64,000 bases of DNA. Origin: Virgibacillus sp. AGTR (GTDB taxonomy: Bacteria > Bacillota > Bacilli > Bacillales > Amphibacillaceae). The stretch spans positions 145,033 to 209,032 of the forward strand of contig NZ_JAJERH010000001.1 of NCBI RefSeq assembly GCF_016919725.2, given 5' to 3'. The position numbers and the translations under genes are program-made. Position 1 is the stretch's first letter; each line of letters starts with the position of its first letter. The notes below the pieces were generated by a model. That model did not search any database. It saw nothing but the letters and a program-made list of their open reading frames with translations, and was not told where the DNA came from. Shown here piece by piece: positions 24,898-33,380 of this stretch.

Positions 24898-25620
24898 TTA
24901 TACACCGCGTTTATTCCCCCAGAGAAAGGTATGTAATTGAGGGAGCACCCGCACATCTTTTAAGATGTTGTTTGTCATTACACGTTCAATAAGCGCTTCG
25001 TATTTCTGAAGTAAGTGCTCCATCAATTTATCTGAACTTTCCATACCAATTTCATCATTTCCTACTTGAAGAAATAATTTAGCCTGAGGATACCTTTTAT
25101 GAATCTGTTCAGCGTATGTTAAGTCACCCTCATCAAATATCACAATTTTTAAGCTATATTCTCCTTTTTGTCGATGTTGTAACGAATCAATTATAAAATC
25201 TAACGTTTGATAATTGGTTTTCATCCCTGAGCTAGGAGGCTTTGGTGATAACGTTAGATCATCAATTTTAGTAAACCACGATTGCCATCTACTTCCCTGT
25301 GTCTCAATAGCAACTTTTATTTGTTCGTGATGGAGTAAATCAATCAAGCGACTCAATTGGCTAAGTAACGCTGGGTTGCCACCTGAAATCGTTACATGGC
25401 CGAATTGATCTCCACCCTTTTGATATAAGGTTTGCATTATTTCCTCTGCTTCCATCATTTGAATGAGATGTTTCTCTGATCCGTCCCATGTAAATGTTGA
25501 ATCACACCATGAACAGGAATAATCGCAACCAGCAGTTCGTATAAACATGGTCTTTCTTCCAATAACCATTCCTTCCCCTTGAATGGTCGGTCCAAATATT
25601 TCAATTACTGGTATTTTCAT
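24898..25620 (-). CDS. queE: 7-carboxy-7-deazaguanine synthase QueE
   Basis: 240-residue radical SAM enzyme that converts carboxytetrahydropterin into 7-carboxy-7-deazaguanine on the way to queuosine. The 4Fe-4S cysteines are C32, C36 and C39 in AGCDYSCSWCDS; GPTIQGEGM near the start and TISGGNPALL are typical of QueE. The gene overlaps the end of queD by 20 bases and is the last of queC-queD-queE. A terminator lies downstream at 24741. Confidence 0.94.
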   Translation of the reverse strand: MKIPVIEIFGPTIQGEGMVIGRKTMFIRTAGCDYSCSWCDSTFTWDGSEKHLIQMMEAEEIMQTLYQKGGDQFGHVTISGGNPALLSQLSRLIDLLHHEQIKVAIETQGSRWQSWFTKIDDLTLSPKPPSSGMKTNYQTLDFIIDSLQHRQKGEYSLKIVIFDEGDLTYAEQIHKRYPQAKLFLQVGNDEIGMESSDKLMEHLLQKYEALIERVMTNNILKDVRVLPQLHTFLWGNKRGV

Positions 25621-26050
25621 CTATATTCTCCTTTGGACGATAAACACAATAACTAGAAGGCGTTTCCCGTAAATACACTTGGATACAACGCGGAGAATGC
25701 GAAAAACCATCTAAATATTCCTGTACTAATTCATAAATCGTCCGAGCAACAATTTCTGTTGTTGGAAAGGTATTAGGACACACATTTGAAAAAGCAATAT
25801 CTTCATTCATAACACCATGATCAAAGCGTTTATGAATCAAATCCTTTATTTCTTTAAAATTAACTAAAAATCCTGTGTGGTTAAGTGTTTCACCAACAAT
25901 CGTAATATTTGTAAAATATGTATGTCCGTGCATGGACTGACATCTCCCAGTGTCTTGATGTGGAATATAATGTGCTGCTGCAAAATGAAAGTCTTTGTTA
26001 ATTTCATAGGAATAGTTATGATGTGGAACAGGATAGATTTGTTGTATCAT
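25601..26050 (-). CDS. queD: 6-carboxytetrahydropterin synthase QueD
   Basis: 149 residues. It converts dihydroneopterin triphosphate to 6-carboxytetrahydropterin. Zinc ligands are in FHFAAAHYI and SMHGHTYF; the catalytic cysteine lies in [16 protein letters not shown] precedes ATG 26050. The start overlaps the queC stop by four bases and its end overlaps queE by 20, so translation is coupled through the operon. Confidence 0.93.
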   Translation of the reverse strand: MIQQIYPVPHHNYSYEINKDFHFAAAHYIPHQDTGRCQSMHGHTYFTNITIVGETLNHTGFLVNFKEIKDLIHKRFDHGVMNEDIAFSNVCPNTFPTTEIVARTIYELVQEYLDGFSHSPRCIQVYLRETPSSYCVYRPKENIDENTSN

Positions 26051-26712
26051 TTTGCTTGCTCCCTCTTCCGATTAGCTTCATATTTTTCTAACCCATTTTT
26101 TCTTAATTTACATGCCGGACATTCCCCACATCCACTGCCTTTGATTCCGTTATAGCAGGTCAACGTATTATTTTTCACAAATGAAAAAGCCGCTAGCTGG
26201 TCACTTAACTCCCACACCCCTGCTTTATCCAACCACATAAGCGGTGTATGCAAAACAAATTGTTCATCCATTGCTAAATTTATTGTTACATTCAGTGATT
26301 TAATAAAAATATCCCGACAATCTGGGTAACCACTAAAATCCGTTTCACAGACACCAGTTACTAAATGTTTGGCATCTATTTGCTTAGCTAAAATTGCTGC
26401 GAACGATAAAAACATAAGGTTTCTTCCAGGGACAAAGGTAGATGGTAGCTCTCCCTCATTTTCTGTTATCTCGATATCTTTTCGAGTTAACGCATTTGGT
26501 GCTAACTGATTTAACAAACTCATATCCAACAGATGATGTGTAACTTCCAAGTGTTCACAAATATTTCTCGCAACTTGTAATTCTTCGATATGGCGCTGAC
26601 CATATTGAAATGTTACTGCTTCTACATGTTCAAACTTTCTCAGCGCCCAAAACAAACAAGTAGTACTGTCCTGGCCTCCACTGAATACAACTATCGCTTT
26701 TTGGTCGTTCAT
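26047..26712 (-). CDS. queC: 7-cyano-7-deazaguanine synthase QueC
   Basis: 221 residues. It makes preQ0 from carboxydeazaguanine using ATP and ammonia. The ATP-binding loop is [13 protein letters not shown] and the C-terminal zinc cluster is [28 protein letters not shown] precedes ATG 26712. It is the first gene after the preQ1-I riboswitch at 26801-26840, so the whole operon responds to the pathway product. queF and tgt are not in the window. Confidence 0.95.
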   Translation of the reverse strand: MNDQKAIVVFSGGQDSTTCLFWALRKFEHVEAVTFQYGQRHIEELQVARNICEHLEVTHHLLDMSLLNQLAPNALTRKDIEITENEGELPSTFVPGRNLMFLSFAAILAKQIDAKHLVTGVCETDFSGYPDCRDIFIKSLNVTINLAMDEQFVLHTPLMWLDKAGVWELSDQLAAFSFVKNNTLTCYNGIKGSGCGECPACKLRKNGLEKYEANRKREQAK

Positions 26713-26765
26713 CGACGCTTCTCCTCCTCGACAAAGAAGAGTGTTCGTTAACTAGCATTTCCCAT

Positions 26766-26795
26766 CAAAAAAACAACACTAAGAAGGGTGTTGTT
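26766..26795 (-). terminator. riboswitch expression-platform terminator
   Basis: On the minus strand AACAACAC pairs with GTGTTGTT, followed by a run of T. It lies between the preQ1 aptamer and queC. Confidence 0.88.
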
Positions 26796-26800
26796 TTGGT

Positions 26801-26840
26801 CTCCTTAGTTTTTTATAGAGGGATGGAATTGCGAACCTCT
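26801..26840 (-). ncRNA. preQ1-I riboswitch aptamer
   Basis: The minus-strand RNA begins AGAGGTTC, has CCCTCT closing P1, then the A-rich tail ATAAAAAACTAAGG that forms the pseudoknot. This is the preQ1 type I consensus, and it precedes the queuosine genes. Ligand binding should favour the terminator at 26766. Confidence 0.93.
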
Positions 26841-27109
26841 CCTGTATTTTTACAGATTTCTTAATTAAGTTGCAGCTCTAGTTTACCATTCATAAACTAA
26901 TTATGAAAGATACTTCTTTCTTTCACTATAAATGTAGCTTGAATAGGTTCATTACTATTTGTATAAGTCACAGAAGTTCGGCTATAAAGCAATGCCCACT
27001 TCTGAAGAATTTAGAGCTTTTAATTTTCCGTAAGCAATGATCGGTTATTTTCAACGAAGGGATATATGTATAGCAATACTTTTGCATTTTAGAAGATCTT
27101 TAATATATT
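26841..27109. other. intergenic stretch, no feature seen
   Basis: Upstream of the riboswitch and downstream of dctM; the que promoter should be at its left part. No gene seen. Confidence 0.35.
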
Positions 27110-28414
27110 TTATTTCATTAAGCTAGGTAATATCGTTACTATTTGCGGAAATACGATTAACAATACGATGCAAATGATCATCCCAATGATCATAGGCACA
27201 GCTCCTCGGAAAATTGTCTGTACTGGAATATTAGTCGCGACTCCTTTAATAACAAAGATACTAATTCCTAACGGGGGTGTTAATGATCCTATATTGATTG
27301 CCATCACCATAATAATTCCAAACCAGACACCATCAAATCCAAGTTCCATAATAATCGGATAAATAATTGGAAGCGTTAAAACGATTAAGGATAAGCCTTC
27401 GATAAAACATCCTAATATAAATAATACAATTAATATTAAGATCAGAATTACATATGCGTTAAGTTCTAACCCACTCACAAAGGAAGTAAGCTTCACAGGT
27501 AGTCTGCTAATTGTGAGAAACTGACTAAATAATGTAGCTCCGATAAGTATTAAAAAGATATAGGCAGTTAACCGTAACGATTCATTAAATGATTGCTTTA
27601 GTTTATTCCAGTCAAGTCTTCTAGATAAAAAAGCGAAAATAATTGCACCCATTGCTCCTACACCCGCAGCTTCGGTTGGTGTAAAAATACCTAAGTAGAT
27701 TCCACCAATACTAATTAAGAATAAGCCTAAAAATGGCCAAACATTTTTTAATGTAAGTAATTTCTCACGAATTGTTGCTTGTTCAGATCTCGCAGGTGCT
27801 AATGTTGAATTACGCCGAACAAGAATTGCAATAATAATCATAAAGATAATGACCTGAATGACACCAGGAATAATACCTGCTATTAATAATGCCCCAATTG
27901 CTTCCCTTGTTTGAATTCCATATAAAATTAAGATCACACTTGGCGGAATTAATATTCCAAGTGTACCACCTGCTGCTACACAAGCTGTCGATAGACTCGG
28001 TTGATATTTAAATTTTTCCATTTCAGGAAGTGAAATTTTAGAAACGGTTGCAGTTGTCGCATTAAGTGAACCAGAAATGGAAGAAAAAATGGCTGCAGTA
28101 CCAATGGTGGCCATTGCTAATCCTCCCCGAAGATGACCAACCCAACTGTCTACAGCTTTGTATAAATCCTTTCCCAATCCCGTGTATGAAAGAATCATGC
28201 CCATCAAAATAAATAATGGAATAACACTTAACGAATAGGAACTCGCCGTGTCAAATGGAGTCCTACCGAGCTGAGCAAATGCCACATCCCAACCTCTTAT
28301 TAATGTTGTACCTGTCAAGCCTACAAATAAAAGAGAAATACCTACGGGAACCTTTAGTAATAACAAGACAATCAATGCAATAATACTAATAAAACCGATT
28401 ATTTCAGGACTCAT
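27110..28414 (-). CDS. dctM: TRAP transporter large permease (DctM family)
   Basis: 434 residues, about 12 membrane segments. Family motifs include LKVPVGISLLFVGLTG near the start, SGSLNATTATVSKISLPEM and GGTLGILIPPSVILILYGI. It forms the sodium-driven channel of a TRAP uptake system with the neighbouring small permease and binding protein. A frame start exists at 28450, but AAAGGTGG before ATG 28414 is the better start; it overlaps the dctQ end by 11 bases. It lies downstream of the 4-hydroxyphenylacetate genes and probably imports the aromatic acid. Confidence 0.92.
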   Translation of the reverse strand: MSPEIIGFISIIALIVLLLLKVPVGISLLFVGLTGTTLIRGWDVAFAQLGRTPFDTASSYSLSVIPLFILMGMILSYTGLGKDLYKAVDSWVGHLRGGLAMATIGTAAIFSSISGSLNATTATVSKISLPEMEKFKYQPSLSTACVAAGGTLGILIPPSVILILYGIQTREAIGALLIAGIIPGVIQVIIFMIIIAILVRRNSTLAPARSEQATIREKLLTLKNVWPFLGLFLISIGGIYLGIFTPTEAAGVGAMGAIIFAFLSRRLDWNKLKQSFNESLRLTAYIFLILIGATLFSQFLTISRLPVKLTSFVSGLELNAYVILILILIVLFILGCFIEGLSLIVLTLPIIYPIIMELGFDGVWFGIIMVMAINIGSLTPPLGISIFVIKGVATNIPVQTIFRGAVPMIIGMIICIVLLIVFPQIVTILPSLMK

Positions 28415-28892
28415 TTGAATGAACCACCTTTTGCAAATAATGAATAGCATGCAGAAATGCGGTTAGCGCGAATAATATTGTCCCTATAACTGCTAACATA
28501 GCGATCGGAAAAAGTGGAATACGTAAATCACCTGTTACCGTATGAGCGTAAAAGAGACGAATTGCATATTCACAGGTACTCCATGCTACAAGTAGCATTA
28601 AACCCGTGATTAACAAATTAATGACAGATTCAAATATCCACTGTATACGAGTTGAGAATCGCTCAATTACAAAGTCAATTGTAATATGTCCCTCTCTGAC
28701 ATGTGTGTAAGCTAGGCTTAAGAAGATGACAAGTGATAGACCTAGCTCCGTAAAGTCGACCGTACCCGTGATAGGAGCTTTAAGAATCCATCTACTGAGT
28801 ACATCTAATGTAATCAAGATCGCCATCAATAATAGAATGACTTGAGCAATATAATGAATGACTCTACTTAATTGCTTCATTATGCTGTCCAT
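28404..28892 (-). CDS. dctQ: TRAP transporter small permease (DctQ family)
   Basis: 162 residues with four membrane segments, including VDFTELGLSLVIFLSLAYTH and the conserved HITIDFV. It links the binding protein to the large permease. AAGGTGATTAG precedes ATG 28892, 15 bases after the end of dctP, and its end overlaps dctM by 11 bases, giving a tight dctP-dctQ-dctM operon. Confidence 0.92.
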   Translation of the reverse strand: MDSIMKQLSRVIHYIAQVILLLMAILITLDVLSRWILKAPITGTVDFTELGLSLVIFLSLAYTHVREGHITIDFVIERFSTRIQWIFESVINLLITGLMLLVAWSTCEYAIRLFYAHTVTGDLRIPLFPIAMLAVIGTILFALTAFLHAIHYLQKVVHSNES

Positions 28893-28907
28893 CTAATCAC
28901 CTTCTTT

Positions 28908-29945
28908 CTACTTCTTTAGCTCCGCTTTTAATTGAAATGCTCGATCATAAATATGTTGACCGGGATAGCCCCTATTTTCCATGTCATTTATCCATGCTTG
29001 AACAATTGGGTCCAATGCCTTTCTCCATGGAATTAATTGCTCCTCTGTTAAATCAATTACCTCTGCTCCATTTTCTTTTGCTAATTTCCTTCCTGTCTGA
29101 CCGTCTACATCAAAAACACTTCCACTTTCTATAGACGCTTCTATTCCTGTAGCTTCATTTATGACCTGTTTTTCCGAATCTGTAAAACGATAATATGCTT
29201 CCTTATTCATTACCGAAAAGAAAGGAGTTGCAGAGAAGTTGCCAATTGTGATATAAGCCGCTATTTCATGTAGACGATAATTATAAAGCGCTTCCAAAGG
29301 AACCATCGCTCCATCGATAACACCTCGCTCTAGTGACTCATAAACATCTCCCATTGGCATAGATACAGGTACAGCTCCTAATGCTTCCAAAATATCATTA
29401 GCTAACGGAGATGGAGATCGAACACGTAAACCTTTTACATCTTCAGGTGATTCAATACGGTGATTTTTCGTAATTAACTGAGCAGGTTCTGCGGTAAATA
29501 AAAATAATGGTATCGTATCAGCATGCTCCTCCTGAATACTTGGAAATTCTTCATAGAGATTTGCTATTATTTCCGAACCATGGACAGCTGTTTCCGCCAA
29601 AAAAGGTAGTTCCATAACAGACATCAATGGAAACCTCCCAGGAGAATATCCATGAACGCTTAATGCAATATCTGCTTCTCCCGTAACAGCCATATCATAT
29701 TGTGATCCTGCCACTCCCAATGCATTGGAGGGATATAATTCATAGATTATGTCTCCATCTGTCTTTTTTTCTATTTCATTACCTATACCTTGTAACACCT
29801 GAGTCTGAACCGGATGACTCCCGGGTAAAAAATGAGAAATAATTAAATTATGTTGTGATCCAGTGGAAGCTATTCCTTCAGAACAAGCTGTTAGTAAAAG
29901 CAATACAATAATCCCAATAAAATATCCAAGCTTATCAAACATCAT
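28908..29945 (-). CDS. dctP: TRAP transporter substrate-binding lipoprotein (DctP family)
   Basis: 345 residues. Signal peptide with lipobox LLTAC, followed by a DctP domain: HFLPGSHPVQTQVL, LPFLAETAVHGS, the arginine motif VKGLRVRSP and a middle GVIDGAMVPLEALYNYRL. The arginine normally binds the carboxylate of the ligand. GGAGGG precedes two adjacent ATGs; 29945 is used here and 29942 is equally possible. The 12-mer operator-like site at 30021 lies 76 bases upstream and ties it to the aromatic-acid regulon. Confidence 0.9.
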   Translation of the reverse strand: MMFDKLGYFIGIIVLLLLTACSEGIASTGSQHNLIISHFLPGSHPVQTQVLQGIGNEIEKKTDGDIIYELYPSNALGVAGSQYDMAVTGEADIALSVHGYSPGRFPLMSVMELPFLAETAVHGSEIIANLYEEFPSIQEEHADTIPLFLFTAEPAQLITKNHRIESPEDVKGLRVRSPSPLANDILEALGAVPVSMPMGDVYESLERGVIDGAMVPLEALYNYRLHEIAAYITIGNFSATPFFSVMNKEAYYRFTDSEKQVINEATGIEASIESGSVFDVDGQTGRKLAKENGAEVIDLTEEQLIPWRKALDPIVQAWINDMENRGYPGQHIYDRAFQLKAELKK

Positions 29946-30254
29946 TTTCCCTCCAAGGAATAAATTCAGCCATCATCCTTTTGATAACGCTTCCATTTGG
30001 TATACAAAATTATATATAAGATCATATATAATGTCAATTGTGAATTATCAGAATTTTTTCTCTTTCGATTAGAAACGTAACGACTGGCGAGTCAACGGAG
30101 ATAAGGAATCACGGTGTGCTTACGAACCGATGATGACTTATTGTAGAGCAATTCATGAAGTCACCTCGTTTCTGAGCGCTGAACCTGGACCCGGCTTGAC
30201 ACGCCCATATTTATCGACATGGGCTAATTTTTTAATTTCCTAGACTATGTAAAA
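29946..30254. other. gap between dctP and gntR
   Basis: Holds the operator-like 12-mer at 30021 and a GCCCAT/ATGGGC hairpin at 30203-30224 with a following TAATTTTTT that could act as a plus-strand terminator. No gene seen. Confidence 0.4.
30021..30032. promoter_or_regulatory. operator-like site ATCATATATAAT, copy 1 (dctP)
   Basis: The 12-mer occurs exactly at four places of the hydroxyphenylacetate island and is nearly its own reverse complement. This copy is upstream of the TRAP genes. Confidence 0.6.
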
Positions 30255-30279
30255 GGAGCTGTCTGTATTCGTCAGCTCC
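30255..30279 (-). terminator. intrinsic terminator downstream of gntR
   Basis: On the minus strand GGAGCTG pairs with CAGCTCC, 11-base loop, followed by TTTTACA. Confidence 0.6.
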
Positions 30280-30426
30280 CTACTTACATAACAGGAATAT
30301 GAGCCTTTTTTACAAGCACGGTTTTCATCTTGTGAACAAGTACATACTCCACCTTATCTGTTCCCATAAGCATTGCCATCGTGTATAATTACCAGCAAAA
30401 AAATCGATCCAATAACACCTTGCATA

Positions 30427-31104
30427 TTATATAAAGGCATCTCCATGGATTTGGTTACGTTGATGTTTAAATGCTTCCTTTGTATTTAATTTATGCATAC
30501 GAGCTACCTTTTCAACCGTTTCAAAATCAGCTTTTCTACGAAGTAAATCTATGAGTTGTTGATGCTCTTGAATAGAAGCAAAAGCACGTTTAGGATGAAA
30601 TGCAGAACCTGTTCTCCGTATTGAGTCTAACTTTCTCCAAGATTTGCGAATTTCCTCAACCAAAAATCTATTTTCACAATGGGTATAGATTAAATCATGA
30701 AACTGCCGATTTAATCTTCCGAAAGCCTGAAAATCAAATGCTTCAATAGCCTCTTTCATTTGTTGATTTTTCGTTGATAACTCCGTTATTTTCTCTTCTG
30801 AGAAGCCCTGTTGGTTACTCAATGCAGTCGCATATCCTTCCATAACTGCTAATACGGAAATCGTATCTAAATACTCGTTTTTATCAATTGGCGTAACTAC
30901 CGGTCCAATATTGTTCTGATAATCAATTAATCCCTCTGCTTCTAATTGCCGTACAGCTTCTCGTATTGGAATTGCACTTGTAGATAGTTCTTTTACTAAT
31001 TGATTAATGACAATGCGTTGACCAGGTGCATAGTACCCTTCAATAATTCTTGATTTCATATAATCATAAGCTTTTTGTTTTTTAGTAATTGTTTTATTTT
31101 CCAT
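30427..31104 (-). CDS. GntR-family regulator (FadR/FCD subgroup)
   Basis: 225 residues. N-terminal winged helix with IIEGYYAPGQRIVINQLVKE and IPIREAVRQLEAEGLI, then a helical FCD effector domain with the metal-site residues in NRQFHDLIYTHCENRFL. Such proteins repress catabolic operons and release DNA on binding an organic acid. Its own promoter region carries an ATTATATATGAT site with a flanking inverted copy, so it is probably autoregulated and governs the surrounding hpa and TRAP genes. The inducer is unknown. Confidence 0.85.
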   Translation of the reverse strand: MENKTITKKQKAYDYMKSRIIEGYYAPGQRIVINQLVKELSTSAIPIREAVRQLEAEGLIDYQNNIGPVVTPIDKNEYLDTISVLAVMEGYATALSNQQGFSEEKITELSTKNQQMKEAIEAFDFQAFGRLNRQFHDLIYTHCENRFLVEEIRKSWRKLDSIRRTGSAFHPKRAFASIQEHQQLIDLLRRKADFETVEKVARMHKLNTKEAFKHQRNQIHGDAFI

Positions 31105-31113
31105 AGTGGATTA

Positions 31114-31137
31114 ATCATATACTATATTATATATGAT
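31114..31137. promoter_or_regulatory. operator-like palindrome upstream of gntR, copy 2
   Basis: ATCATATA and TATATGAT are inverted arms, and the right part is the island 12-mer ATCATATATAAT read on the minus strand (31126-31137). It lies just upstream of the gntR start. Confidence 0.62.
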
Positions 31138-31273
31138 GTCAAAATGGTTACATACCTCCTCTTCAACAGGTTACCCTTTAGGATAACATCAATTGGTGGC
31201 AGGCCTTTCCCAGCTATTTGGCATAAATATTTGATCGCTTTGTGCTAGTAACTATTTTGAACTTTCTCCAATA

Positions 31274-31654
31274 CTATTTTTTATAGCGCTGATGAATATT
31301 ATTTAATTTATACGTAGGAGAGATAAATTCATAGATTTCCATAGATAATGCAAGATAACGATCTTTATAGATCGTAGAAAAATGCTGTTCGATGGCACGA
31401 AACAAATCATCACCTAATCGCTTTTTTTCTTCTTCCGTTCGTCCTTTTCCTATTTTTAACGTAGCATGTACAAAAGCGTCATCTTGAGTACCATCAGCGA
31501 CAAGATAATCACTCAATTCAATAGCTCTGGAACGAAGTCCACCAATCGGAATGATATCTTGATGGTTAAGTAGTGTGGTATTTATTGTTTTCAATAATTT
31601 TGGGATACTCGCCGCTTTTAAATTATCTGTGTATTCAATGATTACATGTGGCAC
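31274..31654 (-). CDS. hpaF: 5-carboxymethyl-2-hydroxymuconate isomerase
   Basis: 126 residues. GTG 31654, eight bases after AAAGGAG, gives a protein starting Met-PHVIIEYTDNL, so Pro is residue 2 and becomes the catalytic N-terminal proline of the tautomerase family after Met removal. The length equals the E. coli enzyme. A longer frame to 31705 has no such start. It isomerises 5-carboxymethyl-2-hydroxymuconate in the meta-cleavage route of homoprotocatechuate. It lies downstream of the two HpaG-type genes. Confidence 0.88.
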   Translation of the reverse strand: MPHVIIEYTDNLKAASIPKLLKTINTTLLNHQDIIPIGGLRSRAIELSDYLVADGTQDDAFVHATLKIGKGRTEEEKKRLGDDLFRAIEQHFSTIYKDRYLALSMEIYEFISPTYKLNNIHQRYKK

Positions 31655-31676
31655 AAGCTCTTCTCCTTTCGCCATA

Positions 31677-32438
31677 TTAATTAGATAGAAAGGCTTCCTC
31701 CCCAACTATTGTATTGACAAGACGACCGATTTCTTCTATCTCGGTTACTACTTCATCTCCTACTGCTGTATCTATGGAGCCCTTTGGGGTGCCGGTTAAA
31801 ATAATGTCTCCTGGGAACAGGGTCATAAATCCACTTAAGTATTCAATTAACTCTGGAATTCCTAAAAGCATATCAGCAGTTGATCCTTCTTGTGTTTTTT
31901 CTCCATTGACGTATGTACGCAATGCTAAATTCATAGGATCCTTCACATCGGCTTTATCTACATACCATGGTCCTATTGGTGTACAACCGTCACGATTTTT
32001 CACTCTTAAGTTTGGCCGGTAATAATTCTCTAAGTAATCACGTAACGCGTAATCATTTGCAATTGTGTATCCTTTAACATAATCATATGCAACTTCTTTT
32101 CTTATCTGTTTCGCTTCCTTGCCAATGACGACCGCTAATTCACATTCATAATGCATAAATGCAACATCACTTGGACGCATGGTGCTGGCTTTGTGACCAA
32201 TTAGTGTATTTGGACCTTTAAAGAATACAAGTGGGTCTTTTTGAGTTGGAGAAAACGATAATTCCTTCGCATGATCGGCATAATTCAAACCTAATGTAAA
32301 AATTGTATTTGGCTTAACTGGAGGCAGCCACACTGCCTGATCTTCGCTTACCATTCTTCCATCATTTAGTTGGATACCATCCTCTGTAACAACTGCTTCA
32401 TGGACAAGTCCCTGATAAGCAATTCGTGCATGCTTCAT
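31677..32438 (-). CDS. hpaG2: FAH-family isomerase/decarboxylase, HpaG C-terminal-half type
   Basis: 253 residues matching the second half of E. coli HpaG: GLNYADHAKELSFSP, FMHYECELAVVIGKEA, NDYALRDYLENYYRPNLRVK and LTGTPKGSIDTAVGDEV. The metal-binding glutamates are in HYECELA. HpaG decarboxylates OPET and isomerises the product. In enterobacteria one protein holds both halves; here they are separate genes overlapping by 4 bases. GGAGGGAG precedes ATG 32438. Confidence 0.85.
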   Translation of the reverse strand: MKHARIAYQGLVHEAVVTEDGIQLNDGRMVSEDQAVWLPPVKPNTIFTLGLNYADHAKELSFSPTQKDPLVFFKGPNTLIGHKASTMRPSDVAFMHYECELAVVIGKEAKQIRKEVAYDYVKGYTIANDYALRDYLENYYRPNLRVKNRDGCTPIGPWYVDKADVKDPMNLALRTYVNGEKTQEGSTADMLLGIPELIEYLSGFMTLFPGDIILTGTPKGSIDTAVGDEVVTEIEEIGRLVNTIVGEEAFLSN

Positions 32439-33223
32439 GCTCTCCCTCCTACTAGTGCTTCTTCGGTAGTTATCGTATTTTCTAATATACCTATCTTGTT
32501 AATTTCAATCTGTACAACATCATTTATTCTGGCAACAGGTGGGTCTTCTGGTATGCCAACTAATAGCACATCCCCTTTTGCTAATGTCATAAACGCGGTC
32601 ACATCAGCAATTAGTTTCTCAACGGAACGAATAAGATTTTTCGTATTATTTTCTTGTTTCAACACACCATTAATCCTTACTCGAATCTGTAAATCATTAG
32701 GGCTATCTACAGAGTCACGTGTTACAACCCAGGGTCCAATTGGACAAAAACCATCGCGAGCCTTTTCTTTAATAGCTGGTCGATAAACACTATCATGTGG
32801 AATAGTAACATCATTTACAATCGTATATCCTTCTACGTACGATAATGCTTCGACTTCATTAACCTTGGTTGCTGATTTACCTATTACAACACCTAAGGCT
32901 GCACCCATCTCTAGTTCTGAAATGTCCTCAGGTAGGACAATCATCGATCCTGCAGAAGCAAATGTATTGACAGGTTTAATATATAAAATCGGTGCTTTGG
33001 GAGGGGCTAGATATGGTGCTTCATACATAGCCTTTTCTAGTTGTTTGTATTCGCCCTGATAGTTTAATAACGTACCGTAAACTGTTCCAGACACAGGGAT
33101 ATCATACGAAACCTCCTCTTGCTTATACGATGTTCCAGCAATTTCGATTTTCCCATTTTCAACATCGACCTTGGCTTCCCTATAATGCTGTATACCTGAC
33201 ATCTTTAAGCGAACGGTCTTCAT
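32435..33223 (-). CDS. hpaG1: FAH-family isomerase/decarboxylase, HpaG N-terminal-half type
   Basis: 262 residues corresponding to the first half of enterobacterial HpaG: GTVYGTLLNYQGEYKQLEKA, LAPPKAPILYIKPVNTF, YRPAIKEKARDGFCPIGPW and KGDVLLVGIPEDPP. It has about 45 extra N-terminal residues. AAAGGATG precedes ATG 33223 and its stop overlaps the next gene by four bases. It is expected to form a hetero-oligomer with the following protein. It is not of the HpaH hydratase subtype. Confidence 0.82.
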   Translation of the reverse strand: MKTVRLKMSGIQHYREAKVDVENGKIEIAGTSYKQEEVSYDIPVSGTVYGTLLNYQGEYKQLEKAMYEAPYLAPPKAPILYIKPVNTFASAGSMIVLPEDISELEMGAALGVVIGKSATKVNEVEALSYVEGYTIVNDVTIPHDSVYRPAIKEKARDGFCPIGPWVVTRDSVDSPNDLQIRVRINGVLKQENNTKNLIRSVEKLIADVTAFMTLAKGDVLLVGIPEDPPVARINDVVQIEINKIGILENTITTEEALVGGRA

Positions 33224-33256
33224 GATTCATCATCCTTTTTTCTGAGCTATATACCA

Positions 33257-33303
33257 AGCTTAAGCAATACCCAATCCTGTTACAAAAGATTATTGCTTAA
33301 GCT
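33257..33303. other. long stem-loop inside the hpa operon
   Basis: AGCTTAAGCAATA and TATTGCTTAAGCT form a perfect 13-bp stem with a 21-base loop in the 157-base gap between the aldolase-like gene and hpaG1. No T-run follows, so it is more likely an RNA-processing or stability element than a terminator. Confidence 0.5.
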
Positions 33304-33380
33304 CGAAGTACTATGAAAAAATATACCCATAAGCCTCATTGCCCATTGACTAGCTTACTTTTGCTCTTATGTTGTTCTCC

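Noticed and set aside
32370..32786. 138-codon plus-strand ORF
   Set aside because: Covers the overlap of the two HpaG-type genes in antisense; no protein features.
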